5,111 nt of DNA from assembly GCA_017304505.1 (NCBI GenBank), contig JAFKKQ010000188.1, positions 1 to 5,111 of the forward strand. The letters are read 5' to 3'. The notes under the pieces were generated by a model. The model worked only from the letters and a program-made list of their open reading frames with translations, did no database searches and was not told the origin of the DNA. Positions 1 to 4,286 of this stretch are shown here, piece after piece; the first letter of the stretch is position 1; every line of letters begins with the position of its first letter. This DNA is from Hyphomicrobiales bacterium. Lineage in GTDB: Bacteria > Pseudomonadota > Alphaproteobacteria > Rhizobiales > Xanthobacteraceae. A program made the position numbers and the translations under genes.

Positions 1-85
1 CAACCGGCCGGCCTTGTGCCATCAGCACATCGACCTGCCGAAGCTTCGCCACGATCTCTTCAGCTGTATGCCGCTTCCTCGCCAT
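1..85 (-). CDS. IS3-family transposase OrfA, N-terminal fragment (runs off left edge)
   Basis: Read on the minus strand from the ATG at 85-83, the frame stays open to the window edge and gives 28 residues: it begins MARKRHTAEEIVAKLRQVDV and continues LMAQGRPV. This is the characteristic N-terminus of the small helix-turn-helix OrfA of IS3-family elements (the R-K-R-H-T-x-E-E-I-V-x-K-L-R pattern). OrfA binds the element ends and is normally joined by -1 frameshifting to the DDE-type OrfB to make the active transposase; OrfB is outside the window. A ribosome binding site GGAGG lies 9 bases before the ATG. The gene points away from the retron/protease gene to its right, and the end of the element lies about 60 bases upstream of the start. 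Family assignment is confident from the N-terminal motif; the IS3 subgroup and whether the element is intact cannot be told here. Confidence 0.82.
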   Translation of the reverse strand, partial: MARKRHTAEEIVAKLRQVDVLMAQGRPV

Positions 86-147
86 TGATCTCATCCTCCA
101 TGGTCAAAACATACTTCAGGGAGGACCACTTCAAAGGGGGCAGATCA
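1..147 (-). mobile_element. Right end (IRL side) of an IS3-family insertion sequence
   Basis: The orfA start at 85 is followed, toward the right, by about 60 bases that are non-coding in the element and end in ...GGGGGCAGATCA (to base 147). Read on the minus strand the terminus is TGATCTGCCCCCTTTG, matching the 5'-TG...CA-3' ends usual for IS3-family elements. Beyond it the plus-strand sequence reads as reverse transcriptase. The bases ATCA at 144-147 and again at 148-151 make the exact boundary ambiguous by a few bases (a CA end at 142 or 151 is also possible). The opposite inverted repeat and the target duplication lie outside the window, so the boundary is inferred from one side only. Confidence 0.65.
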
Positions 148-1019
148 ATCAAACTGCTAGGCAAGAAGTAACTGGGCTCATTGTAAACAAGCGAGTTAAT
201 GTTAAACGTCAACTGGTGCGAGAGGTAAGAGCCATGCTCCATGCTTGGAGAAAATTTGGCTTGCTCGCAGCTTCAGCCGCACATGAAAAAGATTATGGCG
301 GGAAATCCGATTTTGAATCACAATTGCGTGGGAAAATAGAGTTCATTGGTCAGATCCGAGGACGCCTGGATGAATTATTTCGGCGCTTAGCCAGTCAATT
401 CAACTCACTCGTATCGTCAGGATACATCCGAGTTATCCCCTCACCGGATGAGATTGCCAAGCACGCAACTTGGATTATCGAGAGTGATAATGATGAACAA
501 GGTACTGCGTTCTTCTTACAAGACTACGGGCTGGTGACATGTGCTCATTGCGTCGGCCCAAACCCTTATATTTGGCATCCTTACTTCCCATCAAAAAAGC
601 ATAACGTGAGTCTTATCTCTCAAGATAAACATCGGGACTTAGCTGTCTTAGATGTTCCAGCGAGTTTGGTTCGTCAACCACTGCAACTCTATGCGGGAGC
701 ACCGTTAAAGGATGGCACAGACATTACGCTTTGGGGATACCCTAACCATGGGCCGGGACGCACGATACGGGTAGAAGCGGGCAAGCTCCTTCGTACCTTT
801 CCAAGTAGCGGAGTTTCACACCTAGAAATCACACCAAAAATTATTGCCGGAAACAGCGGAGGACCAGTGCTAAACTCAAAATTCGAGGTAGCCGGCATCG
901 CAGTTAGAGGAATAAGCGGCTCGACGACTCTGTCTATCGCCGAATTCTTCGCTATTAACGCCGTTGAGTTGCACAATTGGCTTCCTATTGGCTCCGCCAC
1001 GTCTGCAAGCGCTTCCTAA
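148..1019 (+). pseudogene. Retron-type reverse transcriptase / trypsin-like protease fusion, 5' part removed by IS insertion
   Basis: Frame 3 is open without a stop from the left edge to the stop at 1017-1019. From about base 147 onward it reads NQTARQEVTGLIVNKRVNV, then KRQLVREVRAMLHAWRKFGL. The VTG triplet (168-176) followed by a short G/V-N-x-x-x-N-V stretch and a basic L-R-A-M-L-H-A-W helix is the hallmark C-terminal region of retron reverse transcriptases, which recognises the msr stem of the retron RNA. A further L-R-G-K-I-E-F-I-G-Q-I-R-G block (about 330-366) is also typical of these RT thumb/C-terminal regions. The polymerase core with YADD should lie upstream but is replaced by insertion-sequence DNA. 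The protein continues directly into a trypsin-like protease. Retron RTs with a C-terminal trypsin-like domain are a known fused-effector class of anti-phage retrons. I infer disruption by the IS; the 5' half may still exist beyond the element. Confidence 0.75.
216..1019 (+). CDS. Residual ORF: retron RT C-terminus plus trypsin-like serine protease domain
   Basis: This is the part that could still be translated, from GTG 216 (267 residues) or, better supported, ATG 234, which has AGAGG 8 bases upstream. Numbering from the GTG, residues 1 to about 75 are the RT thumb/C-terminal helices. Residues of roughly 86-262 form a chymotrypsin-fold protease. The triad is complete: His111 in T-C-A-H-C-V, Asp141 in H-R-D-L-A-V-L-D-V, and Ser214 in G-N-S-G-G-P. 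No signal peptide is seen, consistent with a cytoplasmic effector whose activity in the intact fusion would be gated by the RT and its msDNA. Substrate unknown. Local base composition is about half GC (hand count of two 60-base lines: 47% and 52%), against 75% in one line of the gene at 1189, pointing to horizontal acquisition. It should not be read as a free-standing full-length protease, because its N-terminus lies inside the RT. Confidence 0.8.
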   Translation: MREVRAMLHAWRKFGLLAASAAHEKDYGGKSDFESQLRGKIEFIGQIRGRLDELFRRLASQFNSLVSSGYIRVIPSPDEIAKHATWIIESDNDEQGTAFFLQDYGLVTCAHCVGPNPYIWHPYFPSKKHNVSLISQDKHRDLAVLDVPASLVRQPLQLYAGAPLKDGTDITLWGYPNHGPGRTIRVEAGKLLRTFPSSGVSHLEITPKIIAGNSGGPVLNSKFEVAGIAVRGISGSTTLSIAEFFAINAVELHNWLPIGSATSASAS

Positions 1020-1074
1020 CAATTCTAAATTACATGTTCCCACGACGACGATTTGGCAAACGAAATTCTAGTAA

Positions 1075-1156
1075 GCGTAGGATGGGTTGAGCGAAGCGAA
1101 ACCCATCACCTTTGCGAACCGTCTCCGTGGGTTTCGCTTCGCTCAACCCACGCTAC
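1075..1156. repeat. REP-like long inverted repeat
   Basis: A perfect 23-base inverted repeat has arms at 1083-1105 (TGGGTTGAGCGAAGCGAAAC, then CCA) and 1128-1150, separated by 22 bases. Outer bases GCGTAG and CGCTAC extend the pairing imperfectly to 1075 and 1156. Each arm is itself partly self-complementary (TGGGTT...AACCCA). It is related to the copy at 1722-1792 through the shared core GAGCG-A/C-AGCGAAA. Dispersed intergenic repeats of this kind are common in Bradyrhizobium-type genomes. It lies exactly where the lower-GC island gives way to GC-rich chromosome, and 33 bases before the acetyltransferase start. Confidence 0.85.
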
Positions 1157-1188
1157 AATGCTCGTCGCCCCATCTTACACCCCCCACC

Positions 1189-1464
1189 ATGCCCTCACCC
1201 ATCCGCGACAACACCGCCCTCTCCCGCTTCGAGCTTGAAGCCGACGGCCATGTCGCCTTCGCCAACTACACGACCGCGCCCGGCGTCATTGCGCTGACGC
1301 ACACCGAGGTGCCGCGCGCGATGCGCGAGGGCGGCGTCGGCACCAGGCTCGTGCTCGGCACGCTCGCGGACATTCGCGCGCGCGGCCTGAAGGTGCGGCC
1401 GCTGTGTTCGTTCGTGCGCCATGTCATCGCGCAGCACCCGGAGTTTGCCGATCTCGTCGCGTGA
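1189..1464 (+). CDS. Small GNAT-like N-acetyltransferase (YjdJ/GNAT_2 type)
   Basis: This 91-residue protein matches the compact acetyltransferase family related to Gcn5 (single-domain proteins of about 90-100 residues). Seen in the sequence: F-x-L-E-A-D-G-H-V-A-F-A-N-Y near 14-27, the conserved I-x-L-T-H-T-E-V-P at about 34-42, an acetyl-CoA loop variant R-E-G-G-V-G-T-R-L-V at 46-55, then P-L-C-S-F-V near 71-76 and H-P-E-F-A-D-L-V near the C-terminus, where family members have C-x-F-V and H-P-E-Y-x-D-L. The usual G-K-G/R-G-x-G loop is altered at its start but the G-x-G/A spacing is kept. ATG 1189 gives the family-length N-terminus; an upstream in-frame ATG at 1087 would translate the repeat at 1075-1156 and is rejected. 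No clear Shine-Dalgarno precedes it. The acetyl acceptor is unknown. Confidence 0.83.
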   Translation: MPSPIRDNTALSRFELEADGHVAFANYTTAPGVIALTHTEVPRAMREGGVGTRLVLGTLADIRARGLKVRPLCSFVRHVIAQHPEFADLVA

Positions 1465-1557
1465 TCGCGCCGGCGAAGAAGCGGGCGCGAAAGAAAACTG
1501 GTGGGACCGCGCGCTTGAGGACCGGAGGCTATTCGCCCTGCGTTGAAGCCATCTCCG

Positions 1558-1626
1558 CTCGTTCCCGCGGAAGCGGGAACCTGGTCTTGGCGAAAATGAC
1601 TGGGTCCCCGCTTTCGCGGGGACGAA
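1558..1626. repeat. Pair of inverted REP hairpins
   Basis: Two perfect 8-bp stem, 4-base loop hairpins: GTTCCCGC (1561-1568), loop GGAA, GCGGGAAC (1573-1580); and GTCCCCGC (1604-1611), loop TTTC, GCGGGGAC (1616-1623). The second unit is the reverse complement of the first with a few substitutions, including the flanks TCG and CC-T/C-GG, so this is one repeat unit present twice head-to-head about 23 bases apart. This is the usual arrangement of REP doublets (BIME-like). It could also reduce read-through from the acetyltransferase gene, but there is no T-tract and it lies about 100 bases after the stop codon. Confidence 0.8.
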
Positions 1627-1653
1627 CGGGCGATTCAACGCCGCGCCTTCGGA

Positions 1654-1712
1654 CCTCATCCTGAGGAGCGCCATGCGTGCGCTTGCACCTCATGGCGCGT
1701 CTCACCATGAGG
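1654..1712. repeat. Palindromic repeat of the CCTCAT...ATGAGG type
   Basis: CCTCAT (1654-1659) pairs with ATGAGG (1707-1712), and inside it GCGCCATG (1668-1675) pairs with CATGGCGC (1691-1698), giving a long interrupted hairpin. An alternative compact hairpin uses CCTCATGG (1688-1695) and CCATGAGG (1705-1712). The motif CCTCATCCTGAGGAGC at its left end is one I recognise as a dispersed intergenic repeat in Bradyrhizobium-type genomes. It is a different family from its neighbours on either side. Confidence 0.65.
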
Positions 1713-1721
1713 CCGAGAAGC

Positions 1722-1792
1722 GTAGCCCGGATTGAGCGCAGCGAAATCCGGGATTGTCCTCCCCGCGTTTCGCTTCGCTCAACACGGGCTAC
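1722..1792. repeat. REP-like inverted repeat, second copy of the GAGCGNAGCGAAA family
   Basis: GTAGCCCG (1722-1729) pairs with CGGGCTAC (1785-1792). Inside, GATTGAGCGCAGCGAAATC faces GTTTCGCTTCGCTCAAC with a few mismatches. The core matches the element at 1075-1156, so the window carries two diverged copies of one repeat family about 640 bases apart. It ends about 60 bases before the promoter at 1856. Confidence 0.8.
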
Positions 1793-1855
1793 AAGCAGCG
1801 GCGTGCTGCGAAGGGACCGATGTTTGCCCTCCTCGCCGGATTGCCGTTTCCGCCC

Positions 1856-1884
1856 TTGACCTGACTATTTTCCTACTGTATATA
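1856..1884 (+). promoter_or_regulatory. Sigma-70-type promoter
   Basis: TTGACC (1856-1861) and TATATA (1879-1884) are separated by exactly 17 bases; the -35 box matches TTGACA in five of six positions and the -10 matches TATAAT in four. The AT-rich 1862-1886 segment stands out sharply from the GC-rich surroundings. Transcription would start near 1891 and enter the hairpin-rich stretch that leads to the small gene at 2253. A TATATT box at 1881-1886 is an alternative with a less favourable 19-base spacer. Confidence 0.6.
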
Positions 1885-1890
1885 TTCCTA

Positions 1891-2252
1891 ATCCTCGCTC
1901 GATGGAGGGCGTCTCCGGAGGCGTTCGAAGGCGGAGCGGGGAGCGGCGCCCGCGCTCCGTGCCTCGCACGCACGGCGCCCGGGCGGCGCTGGGGACCCGC
2001 CCGGGGACACTACGATCCCCCGCGACAGGTTCGCTGACGGACGGCAGCGGCGCTCTGCGAAAGCAGAACCGAGCCGCCGACGAAAAGCGCGACCCCGGCC
2101 GCCGAAAAGCGCCGCGACGGAGCGCCGGAGGGCGCCCGCGTGCTCCCCGAGAGCGCGCGGCCAACGACAAACCGGTGCGCCACCCGGCGCTCCGTCCCCC
2201 TCTCCCAAGCCTCGGACGAAAACCCGCCGCGAGAACGATGGAGCACGCCCGC
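1891..2252 (+). other. Hairpin-rich GC-rich leader or non-coding RNA candidate
   Basis: The roughly 360 bases between the promoter and the small gene contain a run of strong stems. CGGAGCG (1932-1938) pairs with CGCTCCG (1953-1959); the alternative CCGTGC (1957-1962) pairs with GCACGG (1970-1975). CCCGGGCGG (1978-1986) forms a perfect 9-bp stem with CCGCCCGGG (1997-2005). TCTGC, a GAAA tetraloop and GCAGA (2054-2067) sit inside GCGGC (2047-2051) and GCCGC (2073-2077). A degenerate direct repeat around GCCGCCGA-CGAAAAGCGCG occurs at about 2073-2094 and 2099-2120. High GC alone generates stems, so this is only a candidate; the clean promoter and the GNRA-capped hairpin favour a real transcript. 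It might be an untranslated leader, a separate small RNA, or a dispersed repeat. Confidence 0.4.
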
Positions 2253-2456
2253 ATGACCGACACGCCCGGCAAGCCTTTCGAGAATCTGCAGACCGCGCCC
2301 GGCGCAGCCACGCGAAAACGCACGATCGATGCCGCATACCGCTGCGTCGCCAAGCTGATCGCCCGCATCGCCCGCGATCACGAGCGTTGCGGCAAGGCCG
2401 CCTGCGTCCGCTCGCGCCGCTGCCGCGGTTTCGCCTGCGCGCCAGGCAAGAGATGA
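2253..2456 (+). CDS. Small cysteine- and arginine-rich protein, function unknown
   Basis: A 67-residue protein: a polar N-terminus (MTDTPGKPFENLQTAPG), a helical segment with I-D-A-A-Y-R-C-V-A-K-L-I-A-R-I-A at about 25-40, then a basic tail with four cysteines spaced C46-x4-C51-x5-C57-x4-C62 and an additional Cys31. ATG 2253 has GGAG 9 bases upstream; an in-frame ATG at 2238 would add five residues and is possible. The frame stays open upstream to 1902, but that extension is arginine/proline-rich low-complexity sequence and is not accepted as coding. I recall similar short proteins with a C-x-x-x-A-C-R-R-x-R-R-C-type tail in rhizobia, but cannot name a family. The cysteine pattern could bind a metal, and the basic tail could contact nucleic acid; neither is shown. 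It converges with the gene ending at 2541. Confidence 0.55.
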   Translation: MTDTPGKPFENLQTAPGAATRKRTIDAAYRCVAKLIARIARDHERCGKAACVRSRRCRGFACAPGKR

Positions 2457-2486
2457 CGAGAGATGAAACGCAGTCGATGGAAGGGA

Positions 2487-2520
2487 CGGGAAGCGCCGCG
2501 GCAAACTCCGCTCATTCCCG
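2487..2520. terminator. Possible bidirectional terminator hairpin between convergent genes
   Basis: CGGGAA (2487-2492) pairs with TTCCCG (2515-2520), with a further short GCG/CGC pairing inside. It sits in the 84-base gap between two converging genes, where a shared terminator would be expected. The loop is long and no T-tract follows on either strand, so the call is weak. Confidence 0.2.
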
Positions 2521-2540
2521 CGACGTGTGCCGGCCCTGCT

Positions 2541-3254
2541 CTACTTCGCGTTCAGATAATGCTTCTCCAAAAACGCGCTCCTGAATCGTTGCGGTGGCGT
2601 ATCGCGGTCCGGCCGTCCTTCCGGCGTGAAGTCCATCAGATTCCAGTACGGCCACACCGTGTCGACGTGGTTCATCATCGACTCGGTGCCCCAGAAATGG
2701 AAAATCGCGCCGTCGCGCTTCTTGAAGACATGCATCACCGGCCATTGCATGTCGTCGCTGTCGCCCTGGCACATGTAGTCCGCCTGGAAGTTCGACTCGT
2801 ATCCCGACAGCAGCGGGATCTGCGACCAGCCGCGCTCCCTGGCCCACGCCGCGATGCGTTCGGCCGGCGCCTTGGCGACGGCGGCGAAGGCTGCGTCCTG
2901 CGCGACCGAATACCAGGCGCGGTCGAAGCCATCCATCAGCGACGTGCAGGACGGGCACGGCTTGTCCCAGTTCGGGCCGAACATGAACGAGTAGAGCAGC
3001 AGCGTGTCCTTGTCGCCGAACAGTTCGGAGAACGTCACGCGCTCGCCGAGTTTCCTGTCCGGCTTCCGGCTGGCGTTGCCGCCGCCGGCCCATTGGAACA
3101 CGTAGTCCTCTTTCAATGCGCCGCCGGGCGGCAGCTTGCGGCGCTTGTCCGCCACGGCTTTGGTCTTGGCGACAAGCTCCTGCTCGTCCCTGAGCAGGGC
3201 GTCGCGCGCATCGCGGTACGCTTGGCTTTCGTTGGGATATCGACGCTCGCTCAT
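2541..3254 (-). CDS. DUF899 family thioredoxin-fold protein
   Basis: A 237-residue cytoplasmic protein of the DUF899 family, whose members have a thioredoxin-like fold distantly related to AhpC/TSA peroxidoxins; the reaction is not established. Seen here: an N-terminal helical region rich in E/K/R (residues 5-40) containing L-L-x-x-E-Q-E-L, a strand L-L-L-Y-S-F-M-F-G-P near 85-94, the C-P-S-C motif at 100-103 (the redox-like site), F-x-A-D-Y at 156-160, and a C-terminal F-H-F-W-G-T-E with W-P-Y-W-N-L-M-D-F-T-P-E-G-R-P (201-215), a stretch I associate with this family. ATG 3254 is preceded by AGGAGG at the right distance; an extension of the frame up to 3488 has no family similarity and is rejected. 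It is transcribed divergently from the PepSY gene, 260 bases away. Confidence 0.88.
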   Translation of the reverse strand: MSERRYPNESQAYRDARDALLRDEQELVAKTKAVADKRRKLPPGGALKEDYVFQWAGGGNASRKPDRKLGERVTFSELFGDKDTLLLYSFMFGPNWDKPCPSCTSLMDGFDRAWYSVAQDAAFAAVAKAPAERIAAWARERGWSQIPLLSGYESNFQADYMCQGDSDDMQWPVMHVFKKRDGAIFHFWGTESMMNHVDTVWPYWNLMDFTPEGRPDRDTPPQRFRSAFLEKHYLNAK

Positions 3255-3514
3255 GGCCACCTCCTCGTTTCTGTGTGGCGTTCGTGTTCTGGCGTTCCTG
3301 CTGGCGGGAACAACACGCGGCGGGTTCCCAAGGTTGCGCGCCAGACCGGCTCTTGCTCGCTCCTTGACCTCTCGACTGCGGCGCTTGCGTCCTATTCGTG
3401 CTGCCGTTTGCGGCGACAGGATGAAATTCAGGTGCGGGCGCGCGCCGCGGGAAACCATTGGGCTCGCCCGGCGTTCGTGTTGCGCCATTTCATCAAACCT
3501 CCGGAGGCGTCACC
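3255..3514. other. Divergent intergenic region
   Basis: These 260 bases separate the divergent DUF899 and PepSY genes and must hold control sequence for both. An inverted repeat GGGAAC (3306-3311) / GTTCCC (3324-3329), centred about 65 bases upstream of the DUF899 start, could be an operator or a chance stem. No convincing sigma-70 promoter is seen on either strand. Confidence 0.35.
3450..3475 (+). promoter_or_regulatory. Weak EcfG-like stress promoter candidate
   Basis: GGAAA (3450-3454), 17 bases, CGTT (3472-3475) differs by one base from the GGAAC-N16/17-CGTT consensus of the alphaproteobacterial general stress sigma factor EcfG. The implied start, near 3482, would give a leader of about 33 bases before the GTG at 3515. 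Short degenerate motifs occur by chance, so this is a suggestion only. Confidence 0.25.
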
Positions 3515-3772
3515 GTGCGCGCAGTCCTGTCGGCCCTCGCCCTCGTTTCCTTCCTCGGCCTTGCGACGCCGGCCCTCGCCGAGGCCGGCTCCGGCCCCTC
3601 GATCTATCGCGCGCTGGCGACGGCGCGGGCATTCGGCGTCGTCGGCTTCAAGGAGATTCAATTTTCCGACGGCAAGTGGGAGATCGAAGGCCGCGATCCG
3701 CGCGGGCGGACGGTCAACATGCATATCGATGCGGTGACCGGCGCCTTGCTGCGGATGAACCGGGACTATTGA
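3515..3772 (+). CDS. Secreted PepSY-like small protein
   Basis: An 85-residue protein starting at GTG 3515, chosen because GGAGG (3503-3507) lies 7 bases before it and because it places a classical signal peptide at the N-terminus: basic R2, a hydrophobic core to about residue 17, and an A-L-A cleavage site after residue 22. The mature part of about 63 residues has one PepSY-like unit: a helix (I-Y-R-A-L-A-T-A-R-A-F-G) followed by I-x-F-x-D-G-K-W-E-I-E-G-R-D-P-R-G-R-T-V-N-M-H-I-D-A-V-T-G, the W-x-V-x-G-x-D-x-x-G / D-x-x-T-G pattern of the domain. Such proteins are periplasmic and are often considered inhibitors or regulators of other periplasmic proteins; the partner is unknown. The dodecin gene follows on the same strand after 123 bases. 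Confidence 0.8.
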   Translation: MRAVLSALALVSFLGLATPALAEAGSGPSIYRALATARAFGVVGFKEIQFSDGKWEIEGRDPRGRTVNMHIDAVTGALLRMNRDY

Positions 3773-3805
3773 TCGCTGCCGACAGGATCACCCGTCGAGG
3801 CGCAA

Positions 3806-3825
3806 GCCGGCCACCAAGAGCCGGC
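3806..3825. repeat. GCCGGC hairpin downstream of the PepSY gene
   Basis: GCCGGC (3806-3811) and GCCGGC (3820-3825), self-complementary hexamers separated by 8 bases, can form a short hairpin 33 bases after the PepSY stop codon. It might slow or end transcription, but there is no T-tract, and a chance occurrence in GC-rich DNA is quite possible. Confidence 0.25.
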
Positions 3826-3838
3826 CATCGCGTCAGCC

Positions 3839-3856
3839 ACATTGTCAGCACAATGT
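3839..3856. promoter_or_regulatory. Perfect inverted repeat upstream of dodecin (possible operator)
   Basis: ACATTGT (3839-3845), spacer CAGC, ACAATGT (3850-3856): an 18-base perfect dyad with arms that are AT-rich for this genome, 40 bases before the dodecin start. Size and symmetry fit a dimeric regulator site, and the position fits control of dodecin. It could equally be an RNA hairpin in the leader. No regulator is identifiable. Confidence 0.35.
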
Positions 3857-3895
3857 CGGTTCGCAATGACGCTTTATCCGACCAGGGAGAACGCC

Positions 3896-4099
3896 ATGTC
3901 CGTTGCCCGTGTCACGGAAATCATTGCCAGCTCCAAGACCAGCTTCGAGGATGCCATCCAGAAAGGCGTCGCGCGCGCGGTCAAAACCTTGAAGAACGTC
4001 GAGGGCGCGTGGGTGAAGGAGCAGAAGATTGTCGTCGAGAACGGAAAGATTTCCGAATACCGCGTCGACCTGAAGGTCACGTTCATCCTGACCGAGTGA
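3896..4099 (+). CDS. Dodecin, flavin-binding storage protein
   Basis: A 67-residue protein matching dodecin over its full length: V-A-R-V-T-E-I-I-A-S-S (3-13), S-F-E-D-A-I-Q-K-G-V-A-R-A (16-28) forming the single helix, then T-L-K-N-V-E-G-A-W-V-K-E-Q-K (31-44), and the final strands I-S-E-Y-R-V-D-L-K-V-T-F-I-L-T-E. Trp39 occupies the position of the tryptophan that stacks on bound flavin in characterised dodecins. The family assembles into hollow dodecamers that bind riboflavin/FMN or related flavins, in bacteria probably as a cytosolic buffer limiting free, photoreactive flavin. ATG 3896 is supported by AGGGAG 6 bases upstream. A regulatory-looking dyad precedes the gene. Length is normal for the family and nothing is missing. 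Confidence 0.93.
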   Translation: MSVARVTEIIASSKTSFEDAIQKGVARAVKTLKNVEGAWVKEQKIVVENGKISEYRVDLKVTFILTE

Positions 4100-4286
4100 C
4101 GCAAGCCTCAATCGCGACAAGACAGACCGAAAGACCGATCGAAGTGCGCCCCGCCGTTTCCAATGCGAACAGCGGGCGCGCCGTTGCCGGTTGCGCCCTG
4201 CCCCACAACCGCCTGGAAGGCTTCGTTTCGTTCGAGTTTAATAATGCGACCATTCGTAAACGCCGGCCCATTGGGAATCCGCATCC
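4100..4286. other. Intergenic region upstream of the serine hydrolase
   Basis: These 187 bases between dodecin and the hydrolase gene include a locally AT-rich segment (GAGTTTAATAATGCGACC, around 4235-4252) that could hold a -10 element (TAATAA-like), but no matching -35 box at good spacing is clear. No terminator with a T-tract is seen after dodecin. Confidence 0.3.

Larger units (their letters stand above)
1465..2252. other. Gene-free stretch: repeat cluster, promoter and structured GC-rich sequence
   Basis: No convincing protein gene is seen in these 788 bases. Bases 1465-1555 show nothing recognisable. Bases 1556-1792 hold three palindromic repeat types, described separately. Bases 1793-1855 are plain. 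A promoter-like pair lies at 1856-1884, and from about 1891 the sequence is very GC-rich with many hairpins. Several long frames are open at once on both strands between 1865 and 2250, which is what GC-rich sequence poor in stop codons produces. Their translations are arginine/proline/glycine-rich and lack domain character. Confidence 0.7.

Noticed and set aside
60..242. 60-residue minus-strand frame
   Set aside because: It overlaps the IS terminus and the RT remnant, and its last part is out of frame with the recognisable OrfA start at 85.
216..1019. Stand-alone full-length trypsin-like protease starting at GTG 216
   Set aside because: The first ~75 residues are RT C-terminal sequence, the frame is open upstream, and the VTG motif lies before the start. 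It is listed as the residual ORF of a broken fusion instead.
1087..1188. N-terminal extension of the acetyltransferase
   Set aside because: It would translate the inverted repeat at 1075-1156; the family-length protein starts at 1189.
1561..1623. Intrinsic terminators
   Set aside because: The stems are strong but lack T-tracts and are two inverted copies of one repeat unit, better explained as a REP doublet.
1083..1792. CRISPR array
   Set aside because: The repeats are palindromic, of different families and irregularly spaced, with no regular spacers.
1902..2252. Upstream extension of the small gene to a 184-residue protein, and the overlapping frames on both strands here
   Set aside because: The composition is arginine/proline/glycine-rich with no domain character, and several frames are open at once, as expected for GC-rich sequence poor in stops.
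3255..3488. N-terminal extension of DUF899
   Set aside because: No family similarity; the ATG at 3254 has a strong AGGAGG and gives the usual length.
2463..3737. 424-residue plus-strand frame
   Set aside because: It lies antisense to the well-supported DUF899 gene and covers the divergent intergenic region; a shadow frame.
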